From Corynebacterium sp. (lineage in GTDB: Bacteria; Actinomycetota; Actinomycetes; Mycobacteriales; Mycobacteriaceae), in the NCBI RefSeq assembly GCF_030530965.1, contig NZ_JAUMTY010000024.1:1-28194 (forward strand): 28,194 nucleotides of DNA, written 5' to 3'. Below the pieces are notes generated by a model that saw nothing but the letters and a program-made list of their open reading frames with translations, searched no databases and was not told the DNA's origin. A program made the position numbers and the translations under genes. Positions 7,011 through 14,468 of the stretch are shown one piece after another. Numbering within the stretch: position 1 is the first letter of the stretch; each line of letters starts with the position of its first letter.

Positions 7011-9938
7011 ATGAGTTCCCGCGATGAATCTCTCCCCGTCTCCCCTGATGGTTCGGCTCGGTCTTCTCACTCCGCCGACGACAATTCCGCTGGGCAGACC
7101 AGCCCCGGCCGGTCCCACGGGCCTGCTTCCGGCCGGCCGCGCGAGTCATCGTCCTCGAAGACATCAGCGAAGTCCTGGCACCGCCGCGCGTCCCGCCCGG
7201 TGAGCTTGTGGCTCGCCGCCATCATTGTCCTCGCCTTGGCGCACCCGTTTGTACCGAATAACCGCTGGATGATGGTGCATTTCTTCACCCTCGGTGCGCT
7301 GATGAACTCGATCGTGGTGTGGTCGCAGCACTTCACCGAGAAGTTCCTCCACCAGCGGCTCCCCGACTCCTTCCGCCCGAGGCAGGTGGCCCTCATTTAT
7401 GCCCTCAACGTGGGCGTGATCCTCTGCGTCATCGGGCAGGCCTTTAACGACGCTGCACGCGGCGCACAGGGGTGGGCGTGGATCGTCGTCACCGTGGGAG
7501 CTGTCATCGTTGGTGTGGCCGTGGCGATCCACGCGATTTCGCTCATTTCGCAATGGGTGAAGGCACGTCGCGGTGCCACGAAATCGGGCTCTGAACTGGG
7601 TGATTACGCGGCGATCGTCATGTTCTACATCGCTGCGTCGTTAATCTTGCCCATCGGCGCGGGCTTGGGCGCGACCCTGGCCCATCCTCTTCCGGGGACG
7701 TGGCATGACCGGCTGATTGTGATGCACATGGCGGTCAACGTGCTCGGCTTCGTCGGCCTGACCGCGGCGGGCACGCTGACCATTCTTTTCCCAGCTATTT
7801 GGCGTGCGCGCGTGTCGTCATTCCGCCCAGTTCCGACGCTCGCCGCGATGCTGGCCGGCATCCTGGTGCTGAGCATCGGCACGATTTCCGGGCGCTTCGA
7901 GCTCGTCGGCATCGGCATGGTGGTCTACGCGGCGGGCTGGATCCTGTGCGCCCGCCCGTGGGCGGGCATCGTCCGGAATTCCCGGCGCGTCTCCCACGAG
8001 CCTCCCGCGATTTTCGCGCGCTCGTCGGTGGCGTTCGCAGTGGTCTGGGTCATCGGCACGATGCTGGTCGCGGGGATCAGCCAGATCCTGAACCCGGACG
8101 AGATTATTTCGACGCCGACGGTTCCTCTGGTGGTTGGTTTCGGCGCGCAATTACTCATTGGTGTGATGTGCTACCTGCTTCCCTCGACGATGGGTGGTGG
8201 CGGTAAGGCCGTGTCACAGGGTCTTGCGACGCTGGATTTCATGGGGCCTGCGCGGACGACGATGGTCAACGTCGGCTTGATTCTGTGGGTTCTTCCCGTG
8301 GGCGGGTGGCTTCACATTGTGGGCTCATTTGCTGCGGGTATTGGTTTAGCGATGTTTGTTCCGCTGGCTGCTGTGTCGGCGAAAAACCAGGTTAAGGCGA
8401 TTCGGGCTCAGGCTGCGGCACGTCGTAAAAAGGCTGATGAGCAGGCAGCGTCGTCTGCTTCATCTGCTTCATCTACTTCACCTGCCGACGAGGCCGGTGC
8501 CAACGCTGCCCGCGCGATTCCACCGAACCCGCCGCATTCACGGTCGCCGCTTGCCCAGGTTGCGGCCACGATGTCGACGATCGCGCTCATTGCATGCACG
8601 ACTCTCGCCATAACCGGGACCGGCAATGGTTCGTCGGACAATTCCGACGGCTCCACCGTCGCAGCGACCGGGCATACGACGTCGGTCACCGTGACGGCCA
8701 AAGGCATGTCCTTCAGCCCGAATTCCATTGACGTTCCCGCTGGTGACCGCCTTAAAGTGACGTTGAAGAACGACGGCGACCAAGTCCATGACCTCAAGCT
8801 GGCCGATGGCAGCGAAACGGGGAAAGTGGACCCCGGAGAGAGCAAAACGTTCACATCGGGCGTGATTACGAAGAAGACCAAAGGTTGGTGCACGATCCCC
8901 GGCCACCAAATGCGCGGTATGGAGCTGACGGTGAATACCAAGGGCGGCTCAAACGGTTCCGCCGGAGCGAACTCCACCGATAGCGATTCCAGCGGCGATA
9001 CTGCTTCGGATAAGGATGATGTTCATGCCAGCGGGCACTCAATGGCATCGACGAATACGGATAGTCCGCTGAAACCCGAGGTCATCCGCGATCCATCAGT
9101 GGGCCCTGCACCTGAGGGGACAACGCACAATATTGATTTGACGGTCTCGCAGGTTAACCGGACAATCCGGGAGGACGGCACGAAGCGCGCGTCGTGGACG
9201 TTCAACGGCGCGCCCATGGGGCCGGTGCTGCGTGGTCACGTCGGCGATGAGTTCGTCGTCCATCTGAAGAATGATGGTTCTATTAGTCACTCGATTGATT
9301 TCCACGCGGGCATGGTGAGCCCTGACCAACCCATGCGATCCATCAAGCCTGGTGAGTCGCTGGAGTACCGGTTCCGTGCCGAGCACGCCGGGATCTGGTT
9401 GTATCACTGCGGTACGGCCCCGATCAGTATGCATATTGCTGCCGGCATGTTCGGTGCTGTGATTATTGATCCACCGGACCTGGACCCCGTGGATCATGAA
9501 TACATCATGGTTCAGTCGGAGCTGTATGGCCTGGGTAAGGACAAAGACAATCCGGTTGATTCCGCGTTGCTCCGCAGCGAACAGCCCAGCAAGGTGGTGT
9601 TTAACGGCCTGGAGAATCAGTACGTCCAAAAGCCGATCGAGCTCAAGCACGGTGAGCGCGCACGGTTCTGGCTGCTCAATGCAGGCCCGAATATTTCCGA
9701 GTCCTTCCACATTGTGGGCACGCAGTTTGATACCAGCTTCAAGGAGGGTTCGTACACTCTCCGACATGGGCGCGACGCCTTCGGTGTCGACGATGGTGGT
9801 TCTCAGGCGCTTGATCTTTTAGCTGCTCAGGGCGGTTTTGTGGAAGCCGACTTCCCCGAGGCCGGTACCTACACGATGGTTAACCACCAGTTTGCCGACG
9901 CTGAACGCGGCGCGATGGGCAAGATCAAGGTCAGTTAA
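7011..9938 (+). CDS. nirK: Membrane-anchored trimodular copper nitrite reductase (polytopic domain + cupredoxin + NirK)
   Basis: 975 residues. After a Ser-rich cytosolic leader there are about 12 membrane segments (roughly 65-455), somewhat NnrS-like with several conserved His (MMVHFFTLGALM, VVWSQHF, MHMAVNVLG). A Lys/Arg and Ala/Ser linker and one more hydrophobic segment (about 517-537) follow. Next is a plastocyanin-like domain with type-1 copper ligands H593, C627, H632 and M637. Last is a two-domain NirK unit: H760, D763, H765 (HSIDFHAG), H799, C800, H808, M813 (YHCGTAPISMHIAAGM), H900 (SFHIVG) and H959 (MVNHQF). These match all type-1 and type-2 copper ligands plus the catalytic Asp98/His255 of Alcaligenes NirK. 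Predicted to reduce nitrite to NO outside the membrane, the cupredoxin delivering electrons. The ATG at 7011 is preferred to an upstream TTG (6978). Its end overlaps the nuclease gene by 8 bases. Confidence 0.85.
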   Translation: MSSRDESLPVSPDGSARSSHSADDNSAGQTSPGRSHGPASGRPRESSSSKTSAKSWHRRASRPVSLWLAAIIVLALAHPFVPNNRWMMVHFFTLGALMNSIVVWSQHFTEKFLHQRLPDSFRPRQVALIYALNVGVILCVIGQAFNDAARGAQGWAWIVVTVGAVIVGVAVAIHAISLISQWVKARRGATKSGSELGDYAAIVMFYIAASLILPIGAGLGATLAHPLPGTWHDRLIVMHMAVNVLGFVGLTAAGTLTILFPAIWRARVSSFRPVPTLAAMLAGILVLSIGTISGRFELVGIGMVVYAAGWILCARPWAGIVRNSRRVSHEPPAIFARSSVAFAVVWVIGTMLVAGISQILNPDEIISTPTVPLVVGFGAQLLIGVMCYLLPSTMGGGGKAVSQGLATLDFMGPARTTMVNVGLILWVLPVGGWLHIVGSFAAGIGLAMFVPLAAVSAKNQVKAIRAQAAARRKKADEQAASSASSASSTSPADEAGANAARAIPPNPPHSRSPLAQVAATMSTIALIACTTLAITGTGNGSSDNSDGSTVAATGHTTSVTVTAKGMSFSPNSIDVPAGDRLKVTLKNDGDQVHDLKLADGSETGKVDPGESKTFTSGVITKKTKGWCTIPGHQMRGMELTVNTKGGSNGSAGANSTDSDSSGDTASDKDDVHASGHSMASTNTDSPLKPEVIRDPSVGPAPEGTTHNIDLTVSQVNRTIREDGTKRASWTFNGAPMGPVLRGHVGDEFVVHLKNDGSISHSIDFHAGMVSPDQPMRSIKPGESLEYRFRAEHAGIWLYHCGTAPISMHIAAGMFGAVIIDPPDLDPVDHEYIMVQSELYGLGKDKDNPVDSALLRSEQPSKVVFNGLENQYVQKPIELKHGERARFWLLNAGPNISESFHIVGTQFDTSFKEGSYTLRHGRDAFGVDDGGSQALDLLAAQGGFVEADFPEAGTYTMVNHQFADAERGAMGKIKVS

Positions 9939-11919
9939 GAGCAGCGTGTGGGGCGGGCATGGTGTGCGCGCCCGGCGCGCCTGCCGTGAGCCAGTTCCTG
10001 ACGACGGCGGTCGCGCGGCAGTCATCCCTGTTGTAGCGGAGAAGTAGTGCGCGGGCTTCATGTTTGCTCGTCACTCCCGTGGGGATGGGAGCTAACGGAT
10101 CGACGCCTTTTGCCTGCATAAACACCGATAATGAAGCTTCCCCGTCCATGTCGGCGTCTTCCCAGTGGAAGCCGGAAAGTGGCGCGACGGTTTTCAAACC
10201 CAATCCTGCTGGCCCCACCAATTCGCTTTTGACGGCTGCGTAGACGTCAACCCATTCTGGCGAGCGGATGAACTGGTTAACCTCCGCGACGGTGGGGACA
10301 GTGACCGTTGTTGCAGACGCTGGTGCGGTTGCAGACGTGGGCGCAAATGCCGGGACTTCGGAGGTGGCCGTGCTGAAGGTGAGCCCGCCAAAGCGCTGAG
10401 CAGACCGTTTGAGCCACATATTCTCCCCTTGCGCCCCGTAACAGTAGGCAGCGAAACTCTGACCCCGGTCATGCGCACGGTCCCGTTGATCCATCAGCCA
10501 CGCCCAAAACATGGCGAAATTCCGCGCTTCGGCATCAGAGTTCAACTGCTGCCACGTCACGAACGGCCGGTAGGTGGCTCCGTCCCAAGTCCCCCACAAG
10601 TAGCATCCGCGCTCGAGGTACGCTTCCATGTCCACATCGATTTCGACGTCTGCTCTGCGGACAATATCGGCATCACTGCGCGCAAGGTCCGTCCGTACTC
10701 CATTTACACGCGCCGTGTTTTCATCCACCGTGTTTCCATGCGTCCTATTCCGACGTTGCCGCACCTTGTCCGGGCGATGAACCGCTGTCCACCCTTGCGT
10801 GTACGCGTACGCCATGATGCTGGCGTCGCCGCAGTCCGCGTCGGCAAGCTGATGAACAGTGGATATGCCGGCAAGCCGATATTTATCCGCCCGCGCCCCG
10901 TGAAGAACAAGGCTGATATCGTCCATCTGCTTCAGCTCTGTGTGGCAATCGCTCTCAAAGCGGCAACTGCTGCACGCCTTAATTTTTCGCGGCTGCGTAG
11001 AGATAGGCACCCGAACTGCATCAACAAAGCCGTCGGTCATCGTGCCGACGGGCCACACCGCGACATCATGAGCCCCCTGCCCCACAATCCCGATCAGGTC
11101 GGACGACAACCCGACGTCGCGAACAGCATAATGCGCCGCGACCAGCGGATGAATGTCTCCGGAGTGCGTTTTGGCCCGCCCCGATCGCCACAGAGGAGCC
11201 GATGTGCCCAACCTCGGTAAGGAGACCGACATAATGCGCCGCGTGGGGTCTGGCACGATGCCTTGGTGCGTGCTCACCGTGACCGGCATGTAGCGGGCCT
11301 CATGCGGGAGCGCCGATGAATCCACCCGAACCAGCAGGTCAGGCGCGGTACGAATAATGATGTCATCCGTGGGGCTCAGCGCCGGATCGGTAGGATCGGC
11401 CAACCACCACGGGTTAGCCACGTCCACACCGGGGCGCGCACTCTGCAACTCTGCCATGGATATCCGCGTCGTCAGCCGCGGGTTGATAATCACTCGGACG
11501 CCCTCAGCCAGGGCCTCCAGGGTGGCGCACTCCTGGGCATCCCACATTTCCTCACGATCCTGGGGTGTGGGCTGCATTCCAGCATGATCGCAGTCCGCAC
11601 CGGTTCTGACGTCCTGCGAATCGTCCGCGTCAGTCGTCCACCCGACTTCCTGCGCACAATCAGTAGTCGTCATCGTGAGTGATCTTTTATTGCCGACGCC
11701 GGGCACGGTGGCTCCGTCGTCGCTCAGCTGCCCGAAGACCAGCGTGCGTTCGAGTTCCGACCGGGCCTGACGTGCTCGAGCTGCTTCACGTGGTGGGCGC
11801 GGGTGGCCTTCGCGATCGAAGGTGCGCCGTTGGCGAATGCGATACCGACATCCCGATAGCTCTGTAGCCTCTACGGGAGTATCCGCGGGATGGGGTCTCG
11901 GTGCAGTCATTAGGTTCAT
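9931..11919 (-). CDS. TM0106-family RecB-like nuclease with RNase H-fold domain
   Basis: 662 residues; matches the actinobacterial TM0106 family, function unknown experimentally as far as I recall. The N-terminal RecB-like part has the SGCRYRIRQRRTFDR and PDLLVR (193-198) strands, but the catalytic Lys expected after 'PVxV' is replaced (MPVTVSTHQG), so this nuclease site may be dead. A cysteine cluster C316-x2-C319-x5-C325 recalls the Cas4/AddB iron-sulfur type. The C-terminal DEDD/RNase H-like domain looks intact: EIDVDMEAYL (D428, D430, E432), FAAYCYGAQGENMWL and YNRDDCRATA (D632, D633). An unusual low-complexity insert sits around residues 65-120. Convergent with nirK (8-base overlap). The start is uncertain; MNLM offers two ATGs without a good ribosome site. 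Confidence 0.8.
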   Translation of the reverse strand: MNLMTAPRPHPADTPVEATELSGCRYRIRQRRTFDREGHPRPPREAARARQARSELERTLVFGQLSDDGATVPGVGNKRSLTMTTTDCAQEVGWTTDADDSQDVRTGADCDHAGMQPTPQDREEMWDAQECATLEALAEGVRVIINPRLTTRISMAELQSARPGVDVANPWWLADPTDPALSPTDDIIIRTAPDLLVRVDSSALPHEARYMPVTVSTHQGIVPDPTRRIMSVSLPRLGTSAPLWRSGRAKTHSGDIHPLVAAHYAVRDVGLSSDLIGIVGQGAHDVAVWPVGTMTDGFVDAVRVPISTQPRKIKACSSCRFESDCHTELKQMDDISLVLHGARADKYRLAGISTVHQLADADCGDASIMAYAYTQGWTAVHRPDKVRQRRNRTHGNTVDENTARVNGVRTDLARSDADIVRRADVEIDVDMEAYLERGCYLWGTWDGATYRPFVTWQQLNSDAEARNFAMFWAWLMDQRDRAHDRGQSFAAYCYGAQGENMWLKRSAQRFGGLTFSTATSEVPAFAPTSATAPASATTVTVPTVAEVNQFIRSPEWVDVYAAVKSELVGPAGLGLKTVAPLSGFHWEDADMDGEASLSVFMQAKGVDPLAPIPTGVTSKHEARALLLRYNRDDCRATAVVRNWLTAGAPGAHTMPAPHAALN

Positions 11920-12116
11920 TATTTCAGGCGGGCTCGCGCAAAATCTGGTGAGGGCACCACAATTAACGCTCTATGGCAGGATAACCGTTAGAGTAGAAGA
12001 CGATAGAAGTAGTTAAAATTTACGTGAACTACTGAGCATTCCAACACGGTAGCGCAGAGCAAGTGCCGGTCGGTTACGCGCCAGCGCATTAGCTCTGAAC
12101 TCAACAAGGATGGATC
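11920..12116. promoter_or_regulatory. Divergent promoter region between nuclease and DUF6474 gene
   Basis: 197 bases. A TAAAAT hexamer at 12014-12019 is a fair -10 for the rightward gene. AAGGA at 12109-12113 lies close before the ATG. Nothing else was recognised. Confidence 0.4.
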
Positions 12117-12743
12117 ATGGGATTACTAAAGCGAGCACGTCAAAAACGTCGCGACCGTAAATTAGCTGAAAAGATCGCGAAGCGTCAGGCGAAGTCCCGC
12201 GCTAAGGATGAAAAGAAGCTCAACGCGAAAAAAGAGAAATATCTGAACAAGACCGCCAAAAAGGTCATGAAGCAGGATGCGAAGGACCGCAAGGACCAAC
12301 GCAAGCATGAAAAGGACCTTGCACAGGCCGCTGTACAGCAAATTCGTGAGCGGAGTTTCTCGCCCGCTAAGGCTGCAAAGTGGGCTGGGGCTCTTCGCGT
12401 GGCGGCTCCGGTAGTTATCCCCCTGATCTACAGAGCGGTCAATGGAATTGAAGGCCGAAGCGTAGCCAACAAAGCCAAGAAACTGGGACTGTCGGCTCAG
12501 GACTTGTCTCGGTTCCGCGGTGATGGTGCTCCGCTGAAAGCTCGTGTAGAGAATGTGCGAGTTCAGGCGAAGGACGCCCCGTCCGGTTTCGCCAGGGATG
12601 TCAATAAGCGACTCGATCTTTTGCTCAATAACATTGAGAGCGCAGAGAAGATGCCGAAGCAGCAGCGTAACCGTGCGCTGTCGAAGGCGTCGGCTGAGCT
12701 GGATGCTATGCAATCGGAGATCCACCACAAGATTGCGCATTAA
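12117..12743 (+). CDS. DUF6474-like basic protein with one hydrophobic segment
   Basis: 208 residues. The first 80 are almost entirely Lys/Arg/Asp/Glu/Ala/Gln and predicted helical, probably coiled coil (RQKRRDRKLAEKIAKRQAK). A short hydrophobic stretch follows (about 89-108: WAGALRVAAPVVIPLIYRAV), then a moderately conserved helical C-terminus. I recognise it as similar to the DUF6474 proteins common in Corynebacterium; no molecular function is known to me. Mono-cistronic, with a good AAGGA ribosome site and a strong terminator after the stop. The charged N-terminus could interact with nucleic acid or with the membrane surface, which is only a guess. Confidence 0.72.
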   Translation: MGLLKRARQKRRDRKLAEKIAKRQAKSRAKDEKKLNAKKEKYLNKTAKKVMKQDAKDRKDQRKHEKDLAQAAVQQIRERSFSPAKAAKWAGALRVAAPVVIPLIYRAVNGIEGRSVANKAKKLGLSAQDLSRFRGDGAPLKARVENVRVQAKDAPSGFARDVNKRLDLLLNNIESAEKMPKQQRNRALSKASAELDAMQSEIHHKIAH

Positions 12744-12760
12744 TACCCATCGCATTCCTA

Positions 12761-12797
12761 CCTCCGCAGGGCTCTCCATCCTGTGGGGGTTTTCTTT
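12761..12797 (+). terminator. Rho-independent terminator after DUF6474 gene
   Basis: CCTCCGCAGG pairs with CCTGTGGGGG (two G-T wobbles) around a short loop, followed by TTTTCTTT. It lies 18 bases after the stop codon. Confidence 0.8.
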
Positions 12798-13259
12798 GTG
12801 GTCAGAATGTCGGCCGGCGCGGTGTGTCTACTTTTCTAATACAACCTCTTTGCCTTCCTTATGTTTTGCTGGCAGTTGGATCGGGATTATGCCCACCAGA
12901 TCAAAGCGCCCTGTGTAAACGCGTAGTAAAAACTGATTCACAGTGGTGAGAAATCGTCTCAGGAATATCTGTTGGCACGCCATTAATAGTGTTCAGGACT
13001 GCCTGAGTGCTTTAAAAGACGCTTTCCAATAAATAGAGAAATTAATGGTGTGCACGAGTAGACTTTCGCCGAATATATACGCATAATGGTGTAGCATATG
13101 GTGTTATCGACATATGGTTACGACCATTCGATGTCATCCATTTGATGCCATCGCGTCGTACGCTGCCGCGTGACAGTGCTCAATCATGGTGCGTGATCGT
13201 AGGGTTCACCGCGGCTAGATTCCCTCACCATAAGAAAACATTGATATAAGGAGATAACA
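12798..13259. promoter_or_regulatory. AT-rich repeat-bearing region upstream of lsr2
   Basis: About 460 bases without a gene. ATGGTGT occurs at 13045, 13086 and 13098, with ATGGTTA at 13114. CATATGG is repeated at 13095 and 13111. ATGGT-TACG-ACCAT (13114-13127) is an inverted repeat. A 14-bp tandem repeat CCATTCGATGTCAT / CCATTTGATGCCAT spans 13124-13151. An AGGAG ribosome site lies before the lsr2 ATG. The density of TpA and A/T steps fits the kind of DNA Lsr2 proteins bind, so autoregulation is a reasonable inference. No small gene was found. Confidence 0.5.
13124..13151 (+). repeat. 14-bp tandem direct repeat upstream of lsr2
   Basis: Two copies of CCATT(C/T)GATG(T/C)CAT in direct tandem, 12 of 14 positions identical, about 110 bases before the lsr2 start. 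It overlaps the end of the ATGGT/ACCAT inverted repeat. Confidence 0.7.
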
Positions 13260-13628
13260 ATGGCACGTCGATACGTTCCACAAATTTTTGATGACCTAGA
13301 CGGGACCGAACTTACCGAGTCCGACGCGACAGAAATTCACTTCAGCGTTGACGGCACTGCATACATGCTGGAGGTCTCGGAAGACAACGCCCGTAAATTC
13401 CACGAGGCTTTAGAGCCATTCATTTCCTCCGCAACAAAAGAAAGCGGCCGTGGACGTCGCCGTTCCTCGTACCGCAACAATGTTTCGTCGGAGGCCACCA
13501 AGGCTCGCAACCGCGCAATCCGTAAGTGGGCCAATGAGAATGGCTACCACGTTGCACCTCGTGGCCAGATTAAGAAAGAAATCATCGAGGCTTACGATCG
13601 CGCTCACCCGGTGAACAAGGATTCCTAA
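13260..13628 (+). CDS. lsr2: Lsr2/CgpS-family nucleoid-associated xenogeneic silencer
   Basis: 122 residues, family length. The N-terminal dimerisation/oligomerisation domain (1-55) has the usual start MARRYVPQIFDDLDGTEL and IHFSVDGTAYMLEVSEDNA. A basic linker (62-70, SGRGRRRSS) follows. The C-terminal DNA-binding domain (about 80-115) reads RNRAIRKWANENGYHVAP and IIEAY. Lsr2 proteins bind AT-rich minor grooves through an RGR motif; here the corresponding residues 101-103 are R-G-Q, whereas an RGR appears in the linker (64-66). Known role: silencing of AT-rich horizontally acquired DNA and chromosome organisation (CgpS in C. glutamicum silences prophage). Very good ribosome site (AGGAG) and a strong terminator downstream, so monocistronic. 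Confidence 0.93.
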   Translation: MARRYVPQIFDDLDGTELTESDATEIHFSVDGTAYMLEVSEDNARKFHEALEPFISSATKESGRGRRRSSYRNNVSSEATKARNRAIRKWANENGYHVAPRGQIKKEIIEAYDRAHPVNKDS

Positions 13629-13665
13629 ACCGAAACATTCCGTTTCCGGTTATTAAATCCTGCCC

Positions 13666-13704
13666 GCGATGGATACCGCACACAGCGGTGTTCATCGCTT
13701 TTTT
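13666..13704 (+). terminator. Rho-independent terminator of lsr2
   Basis: A 14-bp stem (GCGATGGATACCGC with GCGGTGTTCATCGC, two G-T wobbles), a 5-base loop and six T. A weaker hairpin AACCGAAAC/GTTTCCGGTT sits between it and the lsr2 stop. The terminator covers any earlier in-frame start of the next gene, which supports the start at 13775. Confidence 0.9.
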
Positions 13705-13706
13705 CA

Positions 13707-13734
13707 CGACATATCGGTTCCGACATTTCGGTTC
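13707..13734 (+). repeat. 14-bp tandem repeat in the lipoprotein promoter
   Basis: CGACATATCGGTTC is followed at once by CGACATTTCGGTTC (13 of 14 identical). CGACATAT recurs at 13769-13776, overlapping the lipoprotein start codon. It lies directly after the lsr2 terminator, where the promoter of the next gene must be, so an operator is likely. Confidence 0.65.
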
Positions 13735-13774
13735 CAATAACGCCTGCAACAAATACACGAACCACAATCGACAT

Positions 13775-14431
13775 ATGAAACGACACCTCACACGCCACAA
13801 GAGCTCCCGCGTGGCCATATCCACCGTTCTTGCCGCCATCACAGCAGTATCACTGGCTGCATGTTCCAACGACGGATCGAGCGGATCGGAATCAGATGGC
13901 TCTACAGCCAGCTCTAACGCCGCCTCAGCCGAGATAGCCGCCGATGGCCTCCCCATCGATGCCCGCCCCTCCGCTGATGCTTCAGACTCGACGCCGTGCC
14001 CATACTTGGCCAACCAGGACATGGCGGACCTCAACGGCCAACGCGTCACCGGAGTGTCCGTCGATAAGCGGTTTAATCCCCCAGCCTGCCAATGGCTTTC
14101 GTATGGAAATACGCCTCAAGCGCAAACAATCATTCGCACGGCTAAAAATGAACAGGCAGCTATCGATATGATCAGCGCCGCTATCACTCATCCAGGAACA
14201 ACGGATGATGCCGCAACAATTACAAAGAATTCAGACAATTCCGTCAGCGGTGGCGATGTTGAACACACCAACCAACCGACGGGGTGGGAAGGATATCGCG
14301 CTCAAGCGGAGAATGCGGCAGTGTACGCCATTCGCAAGGGCCCAGTGGTGGTTATTGTCCACTCTGATCAAACCCAGACTGTGAAAACCCAAAAGATTGC
14401 CGAAACAGTGATCGAGAAATTACAGCTCTAA
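13775..14431 (+). CDS. Secreted lipoprotein, DUF2020-like
   Basis: 218 residues with a lipoprotein signal peptide: basic n-region (MKRHLTRHKSSR), hydrophobic core, lipobox LAAC with Cys30. A Ser-rich spacer follows, then a compact domain: TPCPYLANQDMADLNGQRV, RFNPPACQWLSY and a C-terminal VVIVHSDQTQTVKTQKIAE. The CPYL and PPACQWLSY pattern, two cysteines that could form a disulfide, matches what I remember of corynebacterial DUF2020 lipoproteins; function unknown. The start at 13775 is chosen because the only earlier in-frame start (13688, GTG) lies inside the lsr2 terminator. No ribosome site is obvious; the transcript may be nearly leaderless. Convergent with the YidC gene. Confidence 0.8.
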   Translation: MKRHLTRHKSSRVAISTVLAAITAVSLAACSNDGSSGSESDGSTASSNAASAEIAADGLPIDARPSADASDSTPCPYLANQDMADLNGQRVTGVSVDKRFNPPACQWLSYGNTPQAQTIIRTAKNEQAAIDMISAAITHPGTTDDAATITKNSDNSVSGGDVEHTNQPTGWEGYRAQAENAAVYAIRKGPVVVIVHSDQTQTVKTQKIAETVIEKLQL

Positions 14432-14468
14432 TCATTTAGTCGCGGACTAGTCGCATCTTTGTCGCACC

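Noticed and set aside
8440..8480. Short TCATCTGCT-type repeat in the nitrite reductase gene as a functional repeat
   Set aside because: It is in-frame coding for a flexible Ser/Ala linker between membrane domain and cupredoxin, so a low-complexity coding tract.
9096..9767. Leftward open frame (223 codons) inside the nitrite reductase gene
   Set aside because: The opposite strand carries all NirK copper ligands; the frame is a shadow.
10165..11220. Long rightward open frame (351 codons) inside the nuclease gene
   Set aside because: It lies wholly antisense to the TM0106-type gene, which has recognisable motifs; composition is Arg/Pro-rich without domains, a typical high-GC shadow.
13688..14431. 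Lipoprotein starting at 13688
   Set aside because: The start would lie within the stem of the lsr2 terminator and precede the signal peptide by 29 atypical residues.
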